Assembly: GCF_001969815.1 (NCBI RefSeq)
Contig: NZ_MRBK01000019.1
Location: forward strand, 62,001-126,000
From: Bacillus swezeyi
GTDB lineage: Bacteria; Bacillota; Bacilli; Bacillales; Bacillaceae
DNA: 64,000 nucleotides
Direction: 5' to 3'
Shown: one piece after another, positions 18,273-26,406 of the stretch
How the letters are laid out: every line of letters begins with the position of its first letter
How positions within the stretch are numbered: the stretch's first letter is position 1
Position numbers and translations under genes: made by a program
The notes under the pieces: generated by a model
The model's database searches: none
Seen by the model: only the letters and a program-made list of their open reading frames with translations
What the model was told of the DNA's origin: nothing

Positions 18273-20579
18273 ATGAAAAAGCTGCATCAAAGACATGTTT
18301 CACGGCGGAAGGGGACCTATTTTAAGAAAAGCTTTGTGTTGATATTGCTGATCGCGTGTATACCCGGTTTATTAACAGGCGCAGGCATCTATTTTTTCTC
18401 AGCCGCAAAAATTGAAAATGAGCTTCAGCATCTGCATAAAAGCCAAGTCGGACGCCAAATCAGCCAGATCGATGACAAGCTGGAAGGGCTTGAGATCATG
18501 CTCTCCCAGCTGGCATATGATACGCGGCTGATGAACGGCCTTGCTCATACAGACTTAAAGACAGACTTTCACACGACATACCGATTGTCAAAATCACTGT
18601 TTATGCTTCAGGACCAAAATCCGCTCATAAAGCAGGTTGAATTATTCATTCATGATGAACAGCCGCAGCTGCTAAATCCCGAATACAGCGGAATGACCGA
18701 TAGAAATGCCCTGAAAGTGTATGATTCACTGCTTTCCGGCAAAAAAAACGTCTATTGGAAAAAATGGCGCGGCAGCTCTGGAGACATGGCTCTTATTCAT
18801 AAAATCCCGGGCGGCATTTCCGAGCCGTTCGGCGCCCTGATTTTAACCGTTAACAAAAGAGAAATGAAGCATTTGCTGGAAAGCCTGTCACCTTATTCAA
18901 AAGGAACGGCTCTGCTTCTCAGCCGGGATCAGCGGGCCGTTTCTTCTGCAAACGAGGGTGGCAAAGGTAATTTTGAAAGCGCTTTAAAAAATCGAGTCAA
19001 AAAAAAGCCGAATAAAGACGGTTCCTTCTTCATGAAGTGGAAAGGGGAGAATTATTCGGTTTCCTACGGTCAGATGGACAGGCTCGGCCAGGAATGGACC
19101 TATGCTTCTGCTTCGCCGATGTCGTCCATTACAGCCCCGGTGCTGTTTTTATCTAAACTAGTCGCAGCAGTCAGCATGGCCGGGATCATGTTGGCTGTCA
19201 TTCTCACATGGTATGCCTCACATAAAATCTACTCGCCTGTCGCAAAGCTTATCCAGCTTTGCTCAGGAGAAGAAAAGAAAACCGTCTCCGCTCTAGGACG
19301 CGATGAATTTCGTTGGCTTGAACAGCGCTGGGAAGACATGTCAAAAGAGAGCGGGAAGCTGAAAAAGCAGATGATGACCCAAATGTCCCAAGTGACAAGC
19401 GGATTTTTTCAGCGGCTCCTCCAAGGATCTTTTGCCGATGAATCAGAGCAAAACTTGAGGAACCGTCTGAAGGGATGGGGCTGGGAAGCAAAAGACAAGA
19501 TATTCATCATCATTGATATCCAGGTGACAGGCCTCCATGAGAGAGCCGGTTCTTTTGCCAATGAAGATGAAGGCTTGGTCAATTTCATGCTTGACAATAT
19601 CACCCGTGAGCTGGCCGGCAAAACATTTAAACAGATGTATATCACCGATGTTCGCTCTTTATCGCTTGCGATATTGCTGATGAGCAGCCGGAAAACGGCA
19701 TTGAAGGAAGAAATCGCACAATTTGTCCGCGAGCTGACGGAAATGATCCACACATTTTGCAGGCTTCATATCACGGCTACGCTCTCTATACCGGTCAGTT
19801 TGGTAAAGGACATTCCTGTCATTTATGAAGAGGTGAAGGCAGGAAAGCTTTACAGGCAATTTGAAAATTCGAGCCAGCTGATCGATTTAAATCAGCTGGA
19901 AGAGAAGGCGCCATCGGAATCTTATTATCCGTTTGCCCTTGAAAAAAAGGTGATTCAAGCGATTCGTCTTGAAGAAAAAGATCAAGCCGAAAGTTTGATC
20001 AAGCTTTTTATTCAAGAGCTTGCGGAAAAAGGGAAAACGGAGATTCGCATCCAGCCGGGGATGATTCAGCTGTTTGCAAGAATTCAGGAGGAGATTTTTC
20101 ATTCCGGTCTTCATCCGTATGAATTATTTGATCAAAAAGATCTGATGCGGGAACTGGCGGAGCTCAGAGAGCCATCGCATGCCGTCGTGTGGATGATGGA
20201 ACGTGTCGTCGGCCCATATCTCAAAGAACTTGAAGGCAGAAACAACAGGCGGCAAAAGCTGCTTGTCGAACAGGTGCTTGGGATGATTCATGAAAATTAT
20301 ATGAATGATCTTTCACTTGAAAGTTGCGCTGATGAAGCGGGAACGAATTCATATACGCTAAGCAAGGCGTTTAAGCAGGTAACCGGTATTAATTTTATCG
20401 ATTATGTGACGCGCATGCGGATTGAAAAAGCAAAAGAGCTGCTCCTTGAAACGAATAAGAAAATACATGACGTTTCAGAGGAAGTCGGCTACAGACACAG
20501 CTATTTCAACCGGATTTTTAAAAAACAGGTCGGGATACCGCCGAGCCGCTACAGACAAATTCATCAGGAACCATCATGA
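18273..20579 (+). CDS. yesS: Membrane-bound AraC-family regulator YesS
   Basis: A 768-residue protein with two hydrophobic segments (about 20-43 and 285-311) enclosing an extracytoplasmic domain. A long cytoplasmic region ends in an AraC/XylS DNA-binding domain whose two helix-turn-helix units read LSLESCADEAGTNSYTLSKAF and IHDVSEEVGYRHSYFNRIF. Proteins of this build probably sense an external oligosaccharide and activate nearby pectin genes. Length is close to B. subtilis YesS (761). GGGGGAGAGG precedes the ATG. Its end overlaps an alternative ATG of yesT. Confidence 0.94.
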   Translation: MKKLHQRHVSRRKGTYFKKSFVLILLIACIPGLLTGAGIYFFSAAKIENELQHLHKSQVGRQISQIDDKLEGLEIMLSQLAYDTRLMNGLAHTDLKTDFHTTYRLSKSLFMLQDQNPLIKQVELFIHDEQPQLLNPEYSGMTDRNALKVYDSLLSGKKNVYWKKWRGSSGDMALIHKIPGGISEPFGALILTVNKREMKHLLESLSPYSKGTALLLSRDQRAVSSANEGGKGNFESALKNRVKKKPNKDGSFFMKWKGENYSVSYGQMDRLGQEWTYASASPMSSITAPVLFLSKLVAAVSMAGIMLAVILTWYASHKIYSPVAKLIQLCSGEEKKTVSALGRDEFRWLEQRWEDMSKESGKLKKQMMTQMSQVTSGFFQRLLQGSFADESEQNLRNRLKGWGWEAKDKIFIIIDIQVTGLHERAGSFANEDEGLVNFMLDNITRELAGKTFKQMYITDVRSLSLAILLMSSRKTALKEEIAQFVRELTEMIHTFCRLHITATLSIPVSLVKDIPVIYEEVKAGKLYRQFENSSQLIDLNQLEEKAPSESYYPFALEKKVIQAIRLEEKDQAESLIKLFIQELAEKGKTEIRIQPGMIQLFARIQEEIFHSGLHPYELFDQKDLMRELAELREPSHAVVWMMERVVGPYLKELEGRNNRRQKLLVEQVLGMIHENYMNDLSLESCADEAGTNSYTLSKAFKQVTGINFIDYVTRMRIEKAKELLLETNKKIHDVSEEVGYRHSYFNRIFKKQVGIPPSRYRQIHQEPS

Positions 20580-20593
20580 AAAGGAGAGGAATC

Positions 20594-21304
20594 ATGAAGA
20601 AAACGAATGAAAAACCAAAAGTAGCCGTGTATTTGGCGGGGGATTCGACCGCAGCCGACTGTCCTCCTCATGAAGCTCCGATGGCCGGCTGGGGCCAGCT
20701 GCTCCCGCTGTATTTTACAAGCGAGGCCAAAATCGTCAATCTGGCGAAAGGCGGGGCAAGCTCCAACCGCTTCATCACAGAGGGGCGTCTTGATGACATC
20801 GCCGGCCGGCTGGCGGAAGGGGATTATGTACTGATTCAATTCGGTCACAATGATCAAAAGGCGTACGGCACAGATCCGTTCACATCGTATCAGGCGCATC
20901 TTGCCCGCTATGTGAAAGCCGTTCGGGCAAAACAGGCGTTTCCGGTTTTTGTTACACCTGTCCACAGGCGTTATTTTGATGAGAATGGAAGCGTCGTCAA
21001 CACGCTCGGCGACTTTCCGAAAGCGATGATTGAGCTTGCAGAAAACCTCGATGTTCCGCTCATCGATTTATGGTCAAAAACGAAGGCCCTCTATGAATCT
21101 TTCGGAATCGAAGGCTCAAAGCGGCTGTTCGTTCACTTTCTGCCGAATGAGCATCCCCATTATCCTGACGGGATCGAAGACAACACCCATTTTTCTGAAA
21201 ACGGAGCCCGTCAGATTGCAAAGCTTGTCACAGAAGGCATCAGGGAGCTTTGTCTTCCTCTTTCGGCTTATCTTCAGACGGAAAGGAGAAACTGCAATGT
21301 CTAA
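20594..21304 (+). CDS. rhgT: Rhamnogalacturonan acetylesterase YesT (RhgT), SGNH family
   Basis: A 236-residue cytoplasmic esterase of carbohydrate esterase family 12, which removes acetyl groups from rhamnogalacturonan fragments. The SGNH blocks are present: the Ser in LAGDSTAAD (about 17), the Gly in NLAKGG, the Asn in FGHNDQ (about 87) and the Asp-His pair in DNTHFSENG near residue 200. ATG 20594 is chosen for AAGGAGAGG 4-5 bases upstream; an ATG at 20576 would overlap yesS by ATGA. The gene overlaps yesU by 8 bases. Confidence 0.93.
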   Translation: MKKTNEKPKVAVYLAGDSTAADCPPHEAPMAGWGQLLPLYFTSEAKIVNLAKGGASSNRFITEGRLDDIAGRLAEGDYVLIQFGHNDQKAYGTDPFTSYQAHLARYVKAVRAKQAFPVFVTPVHRRYFDENGSVVNTLGDFPKAMIELAENLDVPLIDLWSKTKALYESFGIEGSKRLFVHFLPNEHPHYPDGIEDNTHFSENGARQIAKLVTEGIRELCLPLSAYLQTERRNCNV

Positions 21305-21989
21305 CAATAACAGGCGGGAAGGAAGCGTCATCTATCAAAATTGTTTGGCATCTGCCGAAGATCTTCGCGGCTGGGTCATGGAAGGGGAAGGCAAGATCAG
21401 TTTTCCGTTTGGCAGACTGCATCTGGAAAACAAACTTGATCCGGAAGATTACGGAGATGATGCACACTTTGTCTACTGGTGCCCGGAGACATTTCCGGAT
21501 GAAATGATTGTGAAATGGGACTTCTATCCCGTGAGAGAGCCCGGATTGTGCATGATATTTTTCGCGGCTTCCGGACGGAATGGAGAAGATCTGTTTGACC
21601 GGAAGCTGGCAGAGAGAACCGGAAAGTATCCGGAATACCATTCAGGTGATATCAATGCCCTGCATCTATCCTATTTCAGGCATAAGCATGATAATGAGAG
21701 AGCGTTCAGAACATGCAATCTCCGGAAAAGCCACGGTTTTCATCTTGTGCAGGAGGGAGCCGACCCGCTTCCGCCCGCTGCTGATGCTCTTCCGCCTTAT
21801 CGGATGAGACTCGTGAAAGACGGGGCATACGTTCATTTTTCGATCAACGGGCTGACCATTCTGGAATGGACGGATGACGGCAGCCGCTTTGGCCCGGTTT
21901 ATGGCGGAGGAAAAATCGGTTTCAGACAAATGGCGCCGCTGAAAGCGGCATACGGTCATTTTGAGGTGCGCCAGCTGCTGCGCGTCTAG
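21297..21989 (+). CDS. yesU: YesU family protein (DUF1961), lectin-like fold
   Basis: A 230-residue protein of the DUF1961 family, whose known structure is a concanavalin-type beta-sandwich; biochemical function is not established. It is rich in Trp, Tyr and His (HFVYWCPETFPDEMIVKWDF) as expected for a sugar-binding or sugar-cleaving sandwich. ATG 21297 sits inside the end of yesT with GAAAGGAGAA 6 bases upstream; longer frames reaching back to 21030 are only the alternate frame of yesT. There is no signal peptide, so any substrate is an imported oligosaccharide. Confidence 0.88.
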   Translation: MSNNNRREGSVIYQNCLASAEDLRGWVMEGEGKISFPFGRLHLENKLDPEDYGDDAHFVYWCPETFPDEMIVKWDFYPVREPGLCMIFFAASGRNGEDLFDRKLAERTGKYPEYHSGDINALHLSYFRHKHDNERAFRTCNLRKSHGFHLVQEGADPLPPAADALPPYRMRLVKDGAYVHFSINGLTILEWTDDGSRFGPVYGGGKIGFRQMAPLKAAYGHFEVRQLLRV

Positions 21990-22009
21990 AGGAAGAAGGG
22001 AGGATCATC

Positions 22010-22621
22010 ATGCGGGAAAATGGCGTGATGGCGATGATTTACGGCGGCTGTGAAGCGGTCATGAAGATCGCCTTGCTGAACGGGCTGTGGCTTTTGTTTA
22101 CGGTGGGCGGAGGCATCGTTTTCGGCTGGGCTCCGAGCACGGCCGCAATGTTCGCGATTGTCCGCAAGTGGCTGCTCGGTTATACAGATCTGCCGATTTT
22201 GACAATCTTTTATCAAACGTACAAAAAGGAGTTTATCAAAACAAACGGACTGGGCCTCATACTTGCAGCTGCCGGATATATTTTAATCGTCAACTATCAA
22301 TTTTTTCATGCTCGCGCAGACTTGTTTTCGATCATGATCAGTTATGTGACATTGCTGGCCGGACTGGCATACTTGGTGATTGTCGTTTATATTTTTCCGC
22401 TTTATGTTCATTTTCAGCTGCCCTTTGTCCGCTATTTTTCCCAGGCTGTACTGATCGGTCTGCTTCGCCCTTTGACTACGGCCGGGATGGCCGCAGCGGG
22501 CGCGGTGGTCGTCTATGTTTTGTTGACTTTACCGGGACTGATTCCGTTTTATGGTGTCAGCTTATTTGCTCTTGTATTTATGTTTATCGCACATCGCTGT
22601 TTTTTGCGCTTGGAAGTGTGA
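22010..22621 (+). CDS. yesV: DUF624 membrane protein YesV
   Basis: A 203-residue membrane protein of the same family as YesL, with about five hydrophobic segments and the shared N-terminal block IALLNGLWLLFTVGGG followed by WAPSTAAMFAI. Function is unknown; its place at the end of the yesO-yesV run suggests a part in sensing or transport of the pectin fragments. The AGGGAGG site stands before the ATG at 22010. No clear terminator follows. Confidence 0.88.
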   Translation: MRENGVMAMIYGGCEAVMKIALLNGLWLLFTVGGGIVFGWAPSTAAMFAIVRKWLLGYTDLPILTIFYQTYKKEFIKTNGLGLILAAAGYILIVNYQFFHARADLFSIMISYVTLLAGLAYLVIVVYIFPLYVHFQLPFVRYFSQAVLIGLLRPLTTAGMAAAGAVVVYVLLTLPGLIPFYGVSLFALVFMFIAHRCFLRLEV

Positions 22622-22680
22622 CCGATTTCGGGCAAAAAAAGAGAAAGAAAGGCAAAAAAGTGTCAATTTCATAGTTTATG

Positions 22681-22694
22681 CCGTGATATCACGG
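22681..22694. promoter_or_regulatory. Perfect 14-bp palindrome upstream of yesW
   Basis: CCGTGATATCACGG is its own complement, lies 60 bp after yesV and 84 bp before the cre-like box of yesW. It has no T-run, so it looks like a protein-binding site rather than a terminator. The reader is unknown. Confidence 0.4.
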
Positions 22695-22777
22695 TCTGTC
22701 TTTGCCATTTCATATTCATTGTCCATGCAAAAAAGTGCGATTGAATAAAAATGGAAGTCATAATAGAATCCCATTTA

Positions 22778-22791
22778 AGTAAGCGCTTACA
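22778..22791 (+). promoter_or_regulatory. cre-like box before yesW
   Basis: AGTAAGCGCTTACA contains a perfect 12-bp palindrome (GTAAGCGCTTAC) and matches cre apart from the first base. It lies 22 bp before the yesW start codon. Confidence 0.68.
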
Positions 22792-22813
22792 AAAATCTTG
22801 AAGGGAGACGATT

Positions 22814-24709
22814 ATGAACAAAGGCAGGAAAAGGTGGAGGAAACTGTTGGCGGCTTCATCTCTATTATTGCTCACCCTTGTTCCGGCGGTTTCGGAACAA
22901 GCGGAAGCAGGCGGAACGCAAGCGGCGCAAGCCAGACAAATGGAGTCGCTGGCACGGGGGCTTGTCGCTGTCAAAACTGGAAACGGCGTTTTTGTGAGCT
23001 GGCGGCTGCTCGGGACAGAGCCGTCTTCTGTTTCATTTAATGTGTATCGAAACGGACGGAAACTGAACAATTCCCCGATTACGTCCAGTACAAATTATCA
23101 GGATGCGGGGGGAGATACAAATGCTTCCTATTACGTACGCGCCGTATTAAACGGCAGGGAGCAGGCGCCTTCTGAAACAGTCGGTGTCTGGGGGAAGAAT
23201 TACAAATCGATCCCGCTGCAGAAGCCGGCCGGCGGGAAAACCCCTGATGGCGTGTCATACACTTACAGCGCCAATGATGCAAGCGTCGGTGACCTTGATG
23301 GTGACGGCGAATACGAGATGATTCTTAAATGGGATCCATCCAACTCAAAGGACAATTCGCAGGACGGTTATACAGGAGAAGTGTTTATCGACGCTTATAA
23401 GCTTGACGGCACGAGAATGTGGAGAATCGGCCTTGGCAAAAACATCCGCGCCGGCGCCCATTATACGCAGTTCCTCGTTTATGATTTCGACGGCGACGGA
23501 AAAGCGGAAATCGCGATGAAGACGGCTGACGGAACAAAAGATGGAAAAGGAAAGGTGATCGGCAGCGCCAATGCCGACTATCGGAATGCCCAAGGCCGGG
23601 TTTTGTCAGGACCTGAATATTTGACGATTTTTAAAGGTGATACGGGCGGCGAGCTTGCAACGGTAGACTACGAACCTGCGCGCGGAAATGTAGCCGATTG
23701 GGGAGACAGCTACGGCAACAGGGTTGACCGTTTTCTCGCCGGTGTCGCATATCTTGACGGAGAACGGCCAAGCATTGTGATGGCGCGCGGCTATTACACG
23801 AGGACGGTGCTTGTCGCTTATAACTGGAGAGATGGAAAGCTGACAAAACGGTGGACGTTTGATTCAAACACACCTGGAAATGAGGCATATGCAGGACAGG
23901 GCAACCACAGTTTGAGTGTGGCAGATGTTGACGGCGATGGGAAAGATGAAATTTTATACGGTGCAATGGCGGTCGATCATGACGGCAAAGGGATGTATTC
24001 AACGGGATGGGGGCATGGAGATGCCATGCATGCCGGAAACCTTGATCAGTCAAGAGCGGGATTGGAAGTATTTCAAGTTCATGAAAACAGCCACTCTCCT
24101 TACGGGTTGTCATTCCGCGATGCGGCAACCGGAAAACTGATTTGGGGCGTCCACGCCGGAAAGGATGTCGGACGCGGGATGGCGGCTGACATTGATCCGC
24201 GCCATGAGGGAGCAGAAGTATGGGCAAATGGCGGTCTGTACACGGCAAAAGGCGTAAAGATCGGCAGCGCTCTGCCTTCTTCAACGAACTTTGGCATCTG
24301 GTGGGACGGAGATCTTCAGCGGGAGCTTCTTGACAGCAACAGAATTGATAAATGGGACTATCAAAATGCGAGAACGATCAATTTGCTGACAGCTGCGGGA
24401 GCTTCTTCAAACAACGGTACAAAAGCAACGCCCGCTTTGCAGGCTGACATTCTCGGCGACTGGCGCGAAGAAGTGATATGGCGCACCGCTGACAGCAGTT
24501 CATTGCGCATCTACACGACAACTGCCGTGACAAACCACCGTATTTATACGCTGATGCATGACGCTGTCTATCGTCTCGGAATAGCCTGGCAAAACGTCGG
24601 CTACAATCAGCCGCCGCACACTAGTTTCTATTTGGGAGAAGGCATGCCGGCTCAAGAGAAGCCGAATATTTATACACGCGCTGATCAAAAAGGAGAGCTG
24701 GAAAAATGA
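22814..24709 (+). CDS. yesW: Rhamnogalacturonan endolyase YesW (PL11), secreted
   Basis: A 631-residue polysaccharide lyase of family 11 that cuts the rhamnose-galacturonate backbone of rhamnogalacturonan I at internal sites by beta-elimination. It has a basic, hydrophobic signal peptide ending near residue 37, a fibronectin-like N-terminal domain, and an eight-bladed propeller with repeated calcium loops DLDGDGEYE, DFDGDGKAE and DVDGDGKDE. It lacks the PPG-containing insertion present in YesX, which leaves the cleft open, as expected for an endo-enzyme. It overlaps the next gene by ATGA. Confidence 0.96.
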   Translation: MNKGRKRWRKLLAASSLLLLTLVPAVSEQAEAGGTQAAQARQMESLARGLVAVKTGNGVFVSWRLLGTEPSSVSFNVYRNGRKLNNSPITSSTNYQDAGGDTNASYYVRAVLNGREQAPSETVGVWGKNYKSIPLQKPAGGKTPDGVSYTYSANDASVGDLDGDGEYEMILKWDPSNSKDNSQDGYTGEVFIDAYKLDGTRMWRIGLGKNIRAGAHYTQFLVYDFDGDGKAEIAMKTADGTKDGKGKVIGSANADYRNAQGRVLSGPEYLTIFKGDTGGELATVDYEPARGNVADWGDSYGNRVDRFLAGVAYLDGERPSIVMARGYYTRTVLVAYNWRDGKLTKRWTFDSNTPGNEAYAGQGNHSLSVADVDGDGKDEILYGAMAVDHDGKGMYSTGWGHGDAMHAGNLDQSRAGLEVFQVHENSHSPYGLSFRDAATGKLIWGVHAGKDVGRGMAADIDPRHEGAEVWANGGLYTAKGVKIGSALPSSTNFGIWWDGDLQRELLDSNRIDKWDYQNARTINLLTAAGASSNNGTKATPALQADILGDWREEVIWRTADSSSLRIYTTTAVTNHRIYTLMHDAVYRLGIAWQNVGYNQPPHTSFYLGEGMPAQEKPNIYTRADQKGELEK

Positions 24710-26337
24710 AGACACATCTTCGTTTTATCAGAATGATTTCCTTGCTCTTCCTCCTCTTGGCGGGGTTCGGAGGCCTGGCAGATCCGCAAAAAGCTGCTGC
24801 TGAAACCGGTCGGCAACTCTTCCTTTTTGACTTTGGAGCGGGCCCGGCAGAAAAAGATTATATGAAAGTGGAGGAGACATCCGCTTACAAAAAGGATAAG
24901 GGGTATGGGTTTTCCCATTTGGACGGAATCAAATGCAAACGGACAGAAAAAAAGGAAGCATTGCGCAAAGACTACTGCTTTGTAAATCAGTCTGCATTTT
25001 TAACAGATCTTGAAAATGGAACATACCAAGTTACAGTATTTGCCTCATCAGCTGAAGAAGTGGCACTTTTTGCAGAAGGCGAAGCAGTGGGATCGATTCC
25101 GGCAGGAGCAAAGGGAAGTGAGGCGGAAAAAGCCTTCACGGTTTCAATTGAAGATGGAAGGCTTGATCTTGAGTGGCGCGGAGCATCACCAAAGGTGTAT
25201 GCCGTTGAAATTTCGAAAATCCATCAATTTGATTTCGGGGATGGGCCGGCAGCACCCGGATTTACGCCGGTTTCTGCCAGAGCTGGCTATGATCCTGACA
25301 AAGGCTACGGATTTGACGACGCATCCAAGGTGTCCTGTACAGACCGCGGCACGGATGATCCGCTTCGCTCAGATTTTTGCACCTCCGACGGCACCTCGTT
25401 TTCCCTCGATCTGCCGAACGGTACGTATGAAGTAAAGATCATCACCGGGGATGCGCTGCAAAAAACGAATATGGATGTACGGGCAAACGGGATGCTTCAG
25501 CTTTATTCGTTTGGAGCAGGAGCGGGCGGATACAATGAAAAAACCTTTCCGATTACGATTTCTGACGGCCGCCTCTCCATTCAATGCATGACGGCAAGAA
25601 CGCTGCCCCGTGTCAATGCAGTGGTCATCACGAAAACGGCTTATCATAGAACCGATGACAAAACGACGGTTTTTCTGGCCGGTGACTCCACGGTATCCGA
25701 CTATGAACCCGGATATGCGCCGATGGCCGGCTGGGGGCAGTTTTTAGGCGGTTATTTTACCAATGAGATTGTCATTGACAACCAGGCGAAACGGGCAAGG
25801 AGCGCGAAAAGCTTTGTTGATGAACGATCCCTTGATACGATCTTGAATCGCATGAAACAGGGGGACTATCTGTTTATTCAGTTCGGCATAAATGATGCAG
25901 GACCGGACCCGGCCCGCCATACAGATCCTTATACGACATTTCAGGACTATTTGAGAATGTACATTGCAAGTGCCCAGGAAAAAGGAGGACATCCCGTGCT
26001 CGTCACTTCCCAAAGCAAGCGGACGTTCGATGAAAACGGCGTTTTTTACAACAGCATCGGAGAGTATCCGAATGCGATGAAGCAGCTCGGCCGGGAGATG
26101 AATGTGCCTGTCATCGATCTGAACAGAAAAAGCCTCGCTTTTTACAATACGATCGGTATTGAAGCGACTAAAAAAGTGTTTATGTTTTTAGAGCCAGGCG
26201 AGAGCCCGAATTATCCGGACGGTGCGCAGGACAGAGTGCATTTTCAGGAGTACGGAGCCAATCAATTGGCAAGGCTCGTCACAGAAGAGATTTCGGATCT
26301 GAACCTTTATCCGCTTAAACGCGCGTTAAGGAAATAA
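24706..26337 (+). CDS. Exported rhamnogalacturonan acetylesterase-like protein with two N-terminal beta-sandwich repeats
   Basis: A 543-residue protein. After a signal peptide (cleavage near residue 34) come two homologous modules of about 135 residues. Each starts LFDFGAGPA / QFDFGDGPA and carries KGYGF, a cysteine pair and NGTY; both resemble sugar-binding sandwiches of the kind found on esterases. The last 230 residues are an SGNH esterase related to YesT, with the Ser in LAGDSTVSD, the Asn in FGINDAG and the Asp-His pair in QDRVHFQEYG. It is translated in overlap with yesW, so the two are co-secreted and should jointly deacetylate and cut rhamnogalacturonan outside the cell. I recall no equal in the B. 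subtilis yes cluster. Confidence 0.85.
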   Translation: MKTHLRFIRMISLLFLLLAGFGGLADPQKAAAETGRQLFLFDFGAGPAEKDYMKVEETSAYKKDKGYGFSHLDGIKCKRTEKKEALRKDYCFVNQSAFLTDLENGTYQVTVFASSAEEVALFAEGEAVGSIPAGAKGSEAEKAFTVSIEDGRLDLEWRGASPKVYAVEISKIHQFDFGDGPAAPGFTPVSARAGYDPDKGYGFDDASKVSCTDRGTDDPLRSDFCTSDGTSFSLDLPNGTYEVKIITGDALQKTNMDVRANGMLQLYSFGAGAGGYNEKTFPITISDGRLSIQCMTARTLPRVNAVVITKTAYHRTDDKTTVFLAGDSTVSDYEPGYAPMAGWGQFLGGYFTNEIVIDNQAKRARSAKSFVDERSLDTILNRMKQGDYLFIQFGINDAGPDPARHTDPYTTFQDYLRMYIASAQEKGGHPVLVTSQSKRTFDENGVFYNSIGEYPNAMKQLGREMNVPVIDLNRKSLAFYNTIGIEATKKVFMFLEPGESPNYPDGAQDRVHFQEYGANQLARLVTEEISDLNLYPLKRALRK

Positions 26338-26349
26338 GCAGACAGCCGT

Positions 26350-26377
26350 CGGGGGAATCATACAAATGATTCTCCCG
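26350..26377 (+). other. Stable hairpin between the exported esterase gene and yesX
   Basis: CGGGGGAATCAT pairs with ATGATTCTCCCG (one mismatch) around a short loop in the 69-bp gap. No T-run follows, so it may be an mRNA processing or stability element rather than a terminator. Confidence 0.5.
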
Positions 26378-26406
26378 ATCAGCCAAAACCGAAAGGAGAG
26401 CTGGCG

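Noticed and set aside
21030-21989. Long version of yesU starting at 21030
   Set aside because: The first 89 codons are yesT in another frame; the real start at 21297 has a proper ribosome binding site.
23631-24284. 217-codon minus-strand frame inside yesW
   Set aside because: The His/Pro/Arg-rich product is the complement of the glycine- and aspartate-rich PL11 propeller; no start signal.
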